Of a stretch of DNA of 6,043 nt, positions 1 to 5,189 are shown piece by piece. How positions within the stretch are numbered: position 1 is the stretch's first letter; each line of letters begins with the position of its first letter. A program made the position numbers and the translations under genes. The notes under the pieces are model-generated. The model made no database searches and was not told the DNA's origin. It was given only the letters and a program-made list of their open reading frames with translations. Source of the DNA: Bacteroidales bacterium (GTDB lineage: Bacteria > Bacteroidota > Bacteroidia > Bacteroidales > ML635J-15); NCBI GenBank assembly GCA_028697515.1, contig JAQVEY010000160.1:1-6043 (forward strand). The letters run 5' to 3'.

Positions 1-171
1 AAAGTATTTATAAAAAATTGTTTCAGGAAAGCTATTAAAAAAGAGATTGTACGATTCAAAATTTTCTATAGCAGTTGGCATAAATATAAATTTGAATGCC
101 CACAAGACAAGCATAATAGCAAACATTAAAACATAGTTTGCCGGAGTGTTTGATTTTAATAGTTTTATCAT
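1..171 (-). CDS. N-terminal 57 codons of a membrane protein, probably DUF6427 family (partial)
   Basis: The reading frame is open from an ATG at 171-169 to the window edge, so only the N-terminus is visible. It begins MIKLLKSNTPANYVLMF. A strongly hydrophobic stretch from about residue 13 to 31 (rich in Val, Leu, Met, Ala, Ile and Phe) looks like a first membrane segment, followed by an aromatic-rich stretch. The ATG overlaps the purD stop codon in an ATGA arrangement, so the gene is almost certainly co-transcribed and translationally coupled with purD. From memory, Bacteroidetes genomes often place a multi-pass membrane protein of unknown function (DUF6427) beside purD, and the 'KSN.P' start fits that family. 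The family call is an inference from position and a short N-terminus. The existence of the gene is better supported than its name. No function is known to me. Confidence 0.6.
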   Translation of the reverse strand, partial: MIKLLKSNTPANYVLMFAIMLVLWAFKFIFMPTAIENFESYNLFFNSFPETIFYKYF

Positions 172-1439
172 ATCAAATCAAATCCTAAATCTTTTCTATA
201 GTACATGTTTTCAAAATGGATTTCTTTTGCTGCGGAATAAGATTTTTTAAGTGCTTCAGAAATGTCTTTGCCGAAACTACTTATTGCTAAAACACGTCCA
301 CCTGCAGTTACTAATGTCCCGTCATTTATTGCTGAGCCGGAATGAAAAACAATACTATCCTTTACTTTGTCGATGCCAGTAATTTTTTTGTTTTTTTCAT
401 AATTGCCAGGATAACCTCCCGAAACAAGTATAATTGTTACAGAGGCTTCTGTTGATATTTCCAAATTAACATTCTTTAGTTTTTTTTCTGCAGCACTAAT
501 AAGGACTTTTAAGAAGTCAGAGTTTATCCTTGGCAATATCGCTTCGGTTTCAGGATCTCCCATACGTACATTATACTCAATCACGTAAGGATTTCCTCCA
601 ACATTCATCAGACCAAAGAAAACAAAACCACAATAATTCATCTTTTCTTTTTTTATTCCTTCTATTGTTGGTTTAATTATACGTTCTTCAACTATATTTG
701 CAAAATCTCTATCATAAAAAGGTACTGGAGAAATGGCACCCATACCACCAGTATTAAGTCCCGTGTTATTTTCTCCTATTCGTTTGTAGTCTTTAGCCTC
801 TGGTAATATTACATATGATTCGCCGTCTGTAAGAGCAAAAGTCGAGCATTCGATCCCATCAAGATATTCTTCTATTACTACCTTATTACCTGCCGAACCA
901 AATTTCCCACCAAGAATATTTTTAAGTTCGGATATTGCTTCAGAATAATCGTTGATTATTACAACTCCCTTTCCGGCAGCAAGTCCATCAGCTTTTAGAA
1001 CATAAGGGGGTGTTAATGTCGCAAGATAGTTTATTGCCTCATCATAATTTGATGGGTTTGCACAAAAATATGAAGCGGTTGGTATGTCGTATTTAAACAT
1101 GAATTCTTTCGCAAAATCCTTCGACCCTTCTAGTTTTGCTCCAAGTTTATCGGGACCAATTATATATAAATTGTCAAATTCGGGTTTTGCACGAAAATAA
1201 TCAACAATTCCTGAGACTAATGGATCTTCAGGCCCCACGACAATCATATTTATACTATTCTGCTTAACAAATTCAGAAATGGCGTTGAAATCATTCACAG
1301 AGATCTTTACATTTTCAGCAATTTGAGCAGTTCCCGCGTTTCCAGGTGCGACATATAGATTGCTTAATACAGAGCTTTTTGAAATCTGATATGCCAAAGC
1401 ATGTTCTCTACCGCCAGAGCCTAAAATGAGGACATTCAT
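168..1439 (-). CDS. purD: Phosphoribosylamine--glycine ligase (GAR synthetase)
   Basis: This cytosolic enzyme performs the second step of de novo purine synthesis: ATP-dependent joining of glycine to 5-phosphoribosylamine to give GAR. The protein is 423 residues, close to the usual length of about 425-430. The N-terminal domain begins with the glycine-rich GSGGREHA motif (residues 7-14), and GPEDPL lies at 69-74. The ATP-grasp domain shows KADGLAAGKG (149-158), EEYLDGIECS (190-199), NTGGMGA (229-235) and the metal/ATP-binding stretch EYNVRMGDPETE (288-299). The C-terminal domain includes SGGYPG (340-345). No key motif is missing. The ATG at 1439-1437 places GxGGREHA where the family has it. 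No Shine-Dalgarno is visible, as usual in Bacteroidetes. The gene is divergent from dapD, and its stop overlaps the next minus-strand gene by 4 bases. It is a stand-alone purD, not fused to other pur genes. Confidence 0.97.
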   Translation of the reverse strand: MNVLILGSGGREHALAYQISKSSVLSNLYVAPGNAGTAQIAENVKISVNDFNAISEFVKQNSINMIVVGPEDPLVSGIVDYFRAKPEFDNLYIIGPDKLGAKLEGSKDFAKEFMFKYDIPTASYFCANPSNYDEAINYLATLTPPYVLKADGLAAGKGVVIINDYSEAISELKNILGGKFGSAGNKVVIEEYLDGIECSTFALTDGESYVILPEAKDYKRIGENNTGLNTGGMGAISPVPFYDRDFANIVEERIIKPTIEGIKKEKMNYCGFVFFGLMNVGGNPYVIEYNVRMGDPETEAILPRINSDFLKVLISAAEKKLKNVNLEISTEASVTIILVSGGYPGNYEKNKKITGIDKVKDSIVFHSGSAINDGTLVTAGGRVLAISSFGKDISEALKKSYSAAKEIHFENMYYRKDLGFDLI

Positions 1440-1457
1440 AATTTTATAAATTTTGGG

Positions 1458-1465
1458 TAAAAATA
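1458..1465 (-). promoter_or_regulatory. Weak -7-like element for purD
   Basis: On the minus strand TATTTTTA matches the Bacteroidetes -7 consensus TAnnTTTG at all but the last base and ends 18 bases before the purD ATG. No TTG (-33) is seen 19-21 bases upstream. The region is AT-rich, so one near-match is weak evidence. Confidence 0.25.
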
Positions 1466-1548
1466 TTAAAAATATATTAGCTGTGAAAGAATATGGGGTT
1501 CAGAAAAGAATATAAGTAACAGATTATGGTTTTACCAAACAAATTTGT

Positions 1549-1556
1549 TAATTTTG
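1549..1556 (+). promoter_or_regulatory. Bacteroidetes -7 promoter element for dapD
   Basis: TAATTTTG matches TAnnTTTG exactly and ends 26 bases before the dapD ATG at 1583. Transcription would be expected to start near 1562. No clear -33 TTG is present; the nearest candidate is ATG at 1526-1528, 20 bases upstream. This ATG begins the longest possible reading frame, so that longer start would lie upstream of the transcript. Confidence 0.55.
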
Positions 1557-1569
1557 AGATTTTAATCTC
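1556..1569. promoter_or_regulatory. Dyad over the predicted dapD transcription start (possible operator)
   Basis: Perfect inverted arms GAGATT and AATCTC are separated by TT. The dyad starts at the last base of the -7 element and is centred at about 1562.5, on the predicted transcription start. That is a position where a repressor could act. The arms are AT-rich and no regulator is identified, so this is only a candidate. Confidence 0.25.
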
Positions 1570-1582
1570 TTATGGTATAGAT

Positions 1583-2401
1583 ATGGAAGAAAAATTGAGA
1601 AATACAATACTTTCTGCTTGGGATAATCATGAAGAACTGAAGGGTGAAAAAACAATAAACTCAATTCGGGAAGTGATAAGTTTGCTCGATTTGGGTAAAT
1701 TGAGGGTTGCATATAAAAATAATGCTGGATGGGAAGTAAACGAGTGGGTAAAGAAAGCTGTTATTTTATATTTCCGAGTTCAAAAAACTGAAAAAATGGA
1801 AACAGGAATTTTCCACTATAATGATAAAATTCCATTAAAAAAAGATTATGATAAACTTGGAGTAAGAGTTGTTCCTCATGCACTAGCAAGATTTGGATCA
1901 TATCTTGCTCCGGGCGTAATTATGATGCCTTCTTATGTAAATATTGGGGCTTATGTTGATTCGGGAACAATGGTTGATACTTGGGCTACAGTAGGCTCTT
2001 GTGCTCAGATTGGAAAAAACGTTCACTTGTCGGGTGGCGTAGGAATTGGCGGAGTATTAGAACCTGTACAAGCAGCACCAGTTATTATTGAAGACAATTG
2101 TTTTATTGGCTCTAGATGTATTATTGTCGAAGGTGTACGAATAGGTGAAGAGGCTGTTCTTGGTGCAAATGTAGTTATTACTGGGTCAACAAAAATTATA
2201 GACATTTCGGGGGATACGCCTATTGAACACAAAGGATACGTGCCAGAAAGATCGGTTGTAATTCCAGGAACAATCCCCAAAAAATTCCCTGCAGGCGAAT
2301 TTCAAGTGCCTTGTGCTTTTATTATTGGAAAAAGAAAAGAGTCAACAGATAAAAAAACTTCTCTTAATGATGCTTTGAGGGATAATAATGTGGCAGTGTA
2401 A
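1583..2401 (+). CDS. dapD: 2,3,4,5-tetrahydropyridine-2,6-dicarboxylate N-succinyltransferase
   Basis: DapD transfers succinyl from succinyl-CoA to tetrahydrodipicolinate in the succinylase branch of the diaminopimelate/lysine pathway, which supplies meso-DAP for peptidoglycan. From the ATG at 1583 the protein has 272 residues, against 274 in E. coli. A helical N-terminal domain (about 1-90) is followed by a left-handed beta-helix of hexapeptide repeats. The hallmark stretch runs from MPSYVNIGAYVD (115-126) through GTMVDTWATVGSCAQIG (128-144) to HLSGGVGIGGVLEP (148-161), nearly identical to E. coli DapD as I remember it. The frame stays open back to an ATG at 1526, which would add 19 residues. 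I reject that start because the promoter -7 element lies inside the extension and DapD proteins normally begin close to MEEKLRNTI. The stop codon TAA is followed immediately by the ATG of the glycosyltransferase. Confidence 0.96.
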   Translation: MEEKLRNTILSAWDNHEELKGEKTINSIREVISLLDLGKLRVAYKNNAGWEVNEWVKKAVILYFRVQKTEKMETGIFHYNDKIPLKKDYDKLGVRVVPHALARFGSYLAPGVIMMPSYVNIGAYVDSGTMVDTWATVGSCAQIGKNVHLSGGVGIGGVLEPVQAAPVIIEDNCFIGSRCIIVEGVRIGEEAVLGANVVITGSTKIIDISGDTPIEHKGYVPERSVVIPGTIPKKFPAGEFQVPCAFIIGKRKESTDKKTSLNDALRDNNVAV

Positions 2402-3592
2402 ATGTTAAATAAAAAAAAACACATAACTCCAAACTGTGAGGTCGCTGAGCGAAGTCGAAGTGCCGAACTCCGAACTCCGAACTTTAATATAGGTTTCGAC
2501 GCAAAAAGAGCATTTTTAAACAAAAGTGGTTTGGGAAATTACAGCCGCGATGTTATCAGGTCGCTGCATGATTTTTATCCCCAAAACAAGTATGTACTTT
2601 TCACACCCGAAAAAGAAACTGAGTTACTTGAAGAAAAATACAGACAAAGTGTTGTTTCTCCTCGTTCCATAACTAAAATTGGAAAAGCTCGTTGGCGTAG
2701 CCTTAAAATGGGTGAGGAGATTAAACATCAAAAAATTGACATTTTTCATGGTTTGAGCAATGAGCTCCCGAAAAATATAAATATCACAAATGTTAAAAAA
2801 GTTGTGACTATTCACGATTTAATCTTTATTAAATACCCTCAATTATATAATTTTATTGATCGAAAAATTTATTTTAGAAAATTTTATAATGCTTGCAAAA
2901 ATGCGGATATAATAATTGCTACCAGCAAACAAACAAAAGCAGACATAATTAATTATTTTAAAACTCAGGAAAGTAAAATAGAGGTTATTTATCAGTCATG
3001 CAGTAGTATTTATTCTAAAATAGTTTCTAAAGAAAAAATTGAAGCAGTTAGAGAATCATATAATCTGCCAAATACTTTTATTCTTACCGTTGGAACTATT
3101 GAAAGAAGAAAAAATGTACTTAACGTACTAAAAGCGATATATTTTTTTAATCTAGATGTAAATTACGTAGTGGTGGGGAAAAAGACATCATATTGTAAAG
3201 AAATTATTGCTTACGCAAAAGAACATAATATGACAGACAGATTATTTATTAGGGAAAACATTACAAATGATGATATGCCTGCAATATACAGAATGGCAGA
3301 TATGTTTGTTTACCCATCAATATACGAAGGATTTGGAATACCTATTTTGGAAGCATTCTATTCAGGAGTGCCGGTGATTACAGGAGATAAAGGCAGTACA
3401 GCTGAAATTGCAGGCGATGCCGCTATTCAGGTTGATGTTTTAAATCCAAAAAGTATTGGAATTGCCATAAAGTCTGTTGTTGAAAGTAATGAAATTAAAG
3501 AGCAATTGATAAATAGTGGTAAAACTAAAGTTAAGCAATACGATAGAGAAAAGCTTTGTAGTGATTTAATAGAGTTATATAAAAAATTATGA
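2402..3592 (+). CDS. GT4-family glycosyltransferase with a repeat-derived N-terminal insertion
   Basis: This is a predicted cytosolic or membrane-associated retaining glycosyltransferase with a GT-B fold, using an NDP-sugar donor. Donor and acceptor are unknown. After an unusual N-terminus, the family's usual opening appears at residues 30-48 (IGFDAKRAF then SGLGNYSR). The N-terminal Rossmann domain also holds FHGLSNELP (115-123) and TIHDL (136-140). The C-terminal domain starts near 226 with LTVGTIERRKN and carries the donor-site EX7E motif as EGFGIPILE (309-317). Length is 396 residues; homologues would be about 28 shorter at the N-terminus. Residues 8-27 (ITPNCEVAER to ELRTPN) are encoded by an interspersed repeat (2424-2484). 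No in-frame ATG, GTG or TTG lies between the repeat and IGFDAKR, so ATG 2402, directly after the dapD stop, is the only reasonable start. The 3' end overlaps tsaC by 4 bases. A role in surface or capsular polysaccharide is possible but not shown. Confidence 0.88.
   Translation: MLNKKKHITPNCEVAERSRSAELRTPNFNIGFDAKRAFLNKSGLGNYSRDVIRSLHDFYPQNKYVLFTPEKETELLEEKYRQSVVSPRSITKIGKARWRSLKMGEEIKHQKIDIFHGLSNELPKNINITNVKKVVTIHDLIFIKYPQLYNFIDRKIYFRKFYNACKNADIIIATSKQTKADIINYFKTQESKIEVIYQSCSSIYSKIVSKEKIEAVRESYNLPNTFILTVGTIERRKNVLNVLKAIYFFNLDVNYVVVGKKTSYCKEIIAYAKEHNMTDRLFIRENITNDDMPAIYRMADMFVYPSIYEGFGIPILEAFYSGVPVITGDKGSTAEIAGDAAIQVDVLNPKSIGIAIKSVVESNEIKEQLINSGKTKVKQYDREKLCSDLIELYKKL
2424..2484. repeat. Interspersed Bacteroidetes repeat (AERSRS-type) inside a coding sequence
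   Basis: The stretch differs sharply from its AT-rich surroundings. It has a core CTGAGCGAAGTCGAAG (2445-2460), which I recognise from widespread intergenic repeats in Bacteroidetes, overlapping a short dyad TCGC-TGA-GCGA at 2442-2452. Three perfect tandem heptamers CCGAACT follow at 2463-2483, and a diverged copy CCAAACT lies on the other side at 2429-2435. Read in the glycosyltransferase frame it gives ITPNCEVAERSRS followed by AELRTPN, without a stop codon. Boundaries are approximate. No second copy is present in the window. Confidence 0.75.
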
Positions 3593-4149
3593 AAGAAATT
3601 GTTTTTGAAGCACTAAGTGTTTTGAAAAAAGGTGGAATAATACTTTATCCTACCGATACAATATGGGGACTTGGATGTGATGCTACTAACGAATCGGCAG
3701 TCGCTTCAATTTATGCAATAAAGCAAAGAGATAAAAGCAAAAGAATGCTGATTCTTGTGGATTCAGTTGAAATGCTTGAAAATTATACCTCTTTTGTACC
3801 TGATATTGCATATAAGTTAATCGAAGTAACTGACAAACCATTGACAATTATCTATCCTAGAGCAAAAAATCTCGCTAAAAACCTTATTGCCTCAGATGGG
3901 TCTATAGGAATTAGAGTTGTTAAAAACGAATTTTGTCAAGCCTTGATAAAAGAACTAAAAAAGCCTATTACATCTACTTCAGCAAATCTTGCAGGACAGA
4001 GCTCTCCGCTAGGATTTTTTGCTATTTCAAACGAAATTAAAATGGCTGCAGATTATATTGTGCCGTTACACCTCGAAGAGTTAAGCACTGCAAAAAGTTC
4101 TGATATAATTAGGATTAATAAAAACGGTCAAATCGAGATACTTAGATAA
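3589..4149 (+). CDS. tsaC: L-threonylcarbamoyladenylate synthase (TsaC/Sua5/YrdC family)
   Basis: The enzyme makes threonylcarbamoyl-AMP from threonine, bicarbonate and ATP, the first step of the universal t6A37 modification of ANN-decoding tRNAs in the cytosol. The protein is 186 residues, the size of the single-domain TsaC/YrdC type, without the extra C-terminal Sua5 domain. Recognisable motifs are YPTDTIWGLGCDA (20-32), the basic stretch KQRDKSKRM (45-53) at the position of the family's KxR...K substrate-binding residues, KPLTIIYP (83-90), SIGIRV (105-110) and TSTSANLAG (128-136). The ATG overlaps the glycosyltransferase stop as ATGA, so expression is probably coupled to the dapD operon. 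prmC lies downstream, and these two translation-related genes are neighbours in many bacteria (often with prfA, absent here). YrdC and YciO paralogues are hard to separate by eye, but the motif set fits the synthase. Confidence 0.92.
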   Translation: MKEIVFEALSVLKKGGIILYPTDTIWGLGCDATNESAVASIYAIKQRDKSKRMLILVDSVEMLENYTSFVPDIAYKLIEVTDKPLTIIYPRAKNLAKNLIASDGSIGIRVVKNEFCQALIKELKKPITSTSANLAGQSSPLGFFAISNEIKMAADYIVPLHLEELSTAKSSDIIRINKNGQIEILR

Positions 4150-4189
4150 AAGAAAACTCCGGCGAATCTTTTGGGAGAGACTGCCGGAG
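4148..4189 (-). terminator. Rho-independent terminator-like hairpin, minus-strand orientation
   Basis: Arms CTCCGGC (4157-4163) and GCCGGAG (4183-4189) pair perfectly. On the minus strand the stem continues with AGTCT (4182-4178) against AGATT (4169-4165), including one G-U pair, with a single bulged C at 4164 and an 8-base loop. The U-rich tract TTTTCTTTT (4156-4148) follows. On the plus strand the G-U pair becomes an A-C mismatch and the hairpin is followed by AAAAAATT, so it does not look like an intrinsic terminator for tsaC. The U-tract overlaps the tsaC stop codon. Confidence 0.55.
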
Positions 4190-4226
4190 AAAAAATTCAG
4201 ACATTTTTAAAAAGTTACCGTCAAGT
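4148..4226 (-). ncRNA. Candidate minus-strand small RNA between tsaC and prmC
   Basis: An exact minus-strand -7 element (TAAATTTG at 4240-4233) points toward the minus-strand terminator-like hairpin at 4148-4189. Transcription would start near 4226 and give an RNA of about 75-80 nt ending in a stem-loop and U-tract. No open reading frame of note lies in it and no known RNA family is recognised. There is no clear -33 TTG. This is inference from two signals in consistent order and orientation; the hairpin could instead simply stop antisense transcription. Confidence 0.3.
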
Positions 4227-4232
4227 GAATTC

Positions 4233-4240
4233 CAAATTTA
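4233..4240 (-). promoter_or_regulatory. Minus-strand -7-like element facing the tsaC 3' hairpin
   Basis: TAAATTTG on the minus strand matches TAnnTTTG exactly. No minus-strand protein gene lies downstream of it before the hairpin at 4148-4189. No TTG is found 19-21 bases upstream on that strand. The motif is common by chance in AT-rich DNA, hence the low confidence. Confidence 0.3.
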
Positions 4241-4272
4241 ATGCCAAAAAGAAATTCTTATTAATAAATATT

Positions 4273-4280
4273 TATATTTG
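4273..4280 (+). promoter_or_regulatory. Bacteroidetes -7 promoter element for prmC
   Basis: TATATTTG matches TAnnTTTG exactly and ends 16 bases before the GTG start of prmC. Transcription would start near 4286, leaving a leader of only about 10 bases. No -33 TTG is evident at the right distance. Confidence 0.5.
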
Positions 4281-4296
4281 CTTTAAATCTTAATAT

Positions 4297-5151
4297 GTGA
4301 GCACAATAAAATCTTATATTACACAACTAAGCAATAAGTTATGTGAAATATACCCACCCGAGGAAGCTTTAAGTGTGGTTAATTACTATGTTTGTGAAGT
4401 GTTAAAAATAAGTAATACTGAGTTGATTTGTTGTAAGGACAGAAATCTAAATGAAGAACAATTTCAAAAACTAAAAAAAGACGAAAGCAGACTGGTTAAA
4501 GGAGAGCCGGTGCAGTATGTTACTGGAAAGGCATATTTTTATGGATTAGAGTTTTTTGTTGACAAAAATGTTCTTATTCCGCGCCAAGAAACTGAAATAT
4601 TGGTTGACAGTATCATTAAAAGATTTGGAATCGCCCAAAACTTACACATCTTAGATATTGGAACAGGTTCTGGATGCATTGCAATTAGCTTAAAAAAGTT
4701 TTTGCCCCAAGCTCAAATTTGGGCTCTTGATATTTCAGAAAAATCGCTTTCTGTGTGCAATGATAATGCAAAGAAAAACGAAGTTGAAATAAGTACCGTT
4801 ATATATGACATTTTAGGAAATGCCAAGTTCCCGATAGATGCGAAATTTGAAATCATCGTTAGTAATCCACCTTATGTTCTTGAATCAGAAAAACAACTTA
4901 TGCATAAAAATGTGACAGAATTTGAACCGAATATTGCATTATATGTAAGTGATGTGGCCCCGTTAATCTATTATAAAGCAATATCTACTTTCGCAAAACG
5001 GCATATTGATATTAACGTAGAATTAATTGTTGAAATAAATGAGAATTTTTCAACTCAGGTTATAGAATTGCATAAGAATGTGGGATTTTTTAAAAATGAA
5101 ATAATTTTTGACCTAAATAATAAACCAAGATTTATCTGTTCGAAGAAATAA
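4297..5151 (+). CDS. prmC: Peptide chain release factor N(5)-glutamine methyltransferase
   Basis: PrmC (HemK) uses S-adenosylmethionine to methylate the glutamine of the GGQ motif in release factors 1 and 2, which makes termination efficient. The protein is 284 residues (E. coli 277). A helical N-terminal release-factor-binding domain ends in GEPVQYVTG (69-77) and LIPRQETE (93-100). The class I methyltransferase domain follows, with motif I ILDIGTGSG (118-126), an acidic residue after the second strand (ALDIS, 143-147) and the catalytic NPPY (190-193). The start is GTG at 4297: an in-frame TAA at 4291 blocks any earlier start, the ATG at 4295 is in another frame and meets TGA at once, and the next in-frame Met is residue 202. 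It probably has its own promoter at 4273-4280. The lipoprotein gene begins 38 bases after the stop. Confidence 0.95.
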   Translation: MSTIKSYITQLSNKLCEIYPPEEALSVVNYYVCEVLKISNTELICCKDRNLNEEQFQKLKKDESRLVKGEPVQYVTGKAYFYGLEFFVDKNVLIPRQETEILVDSIIKRFGIAQNLHILDIGTGSGCIAISLKKFLPQAQIWALDISEKSLSVCNDNAKKNEVEISTVIYDILGNAKFPIDAKFEIIVSNPPYVLESEKQLMHKNVTEFEPNIALYVSDVAPLIYYKAISTFAKRHIDINVELIVEINENFSTQVIELHKNVGFFKNEIIFDLNNKPRFICSKK

Positions 5152-5157
5152 TTTTAC

Positions 5158-5165
5158 TAATTTTG
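5158..5165 (+). promoter_or_regulatory. Bacteroidetes -7 promoter element for the lipoprotein gene
   Basis: TAATTTTG matches TAnnTTTG exactly and ends 24 bases before the ATG at 5190; transcription would start near 5171. A weak -33-like CTG lies at 5136-5138, 19 bases upstream, inside the 3' end of prmC. Presence of this element suggests the gene is not simply read through from prmC. Confidence 0.5.
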
Positions 5166-5189
5166 TATAAACCAAATAAAAAACAGACT

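Noticed and set aside
140..146. GCCGGAG matching the arm of the tsaC 3' hairpin
   Set aside because: It lies within codons of the minus-strand membrane protein and has no partner arm nearby; a 7-base match is coincidental.
2023..2280. Minus-strand open frame of 85 codons inside dapD
   Set aside because: It lies wholly antisense to the beta-helix part of DapD, whose protein sequence is strongly conserved; the translation resembles no family.
2424..2484. Repeat considered as a CRISPR-like or attachment site
   Set aside because: It is a single element with heptamer tandem units, no spacers, and no integrase or flanking direct repeats in the window.
2302..2523. Minus-strand open frame of 73 codons across the dapD/GT4 junction
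   Set aside because: It is antisense to two real genes and is kept open by the repeat element; no family features or promoter support it.
2624..2815. Minus-strand open frame of 63 codons inside the glycosyltransferase
   Set aside because: Antisense to a conserved coding region, with a low-complexity Phe/Asn-rich translation.
4204..4213. TTTTTAAAAA palindrome (also at 5943-5952)
   Set aside because: Simple A/T runs of this kind are expected by chance in AT-rich intergenic DNA and do not form a stable hairpin.
4258..4267. TTATTAATAA perfect palindrome upstream of prmC
   Set aside because: Entirely A/T and in an A/T-only stretch, so likely chance; no second copy or known binding motif.
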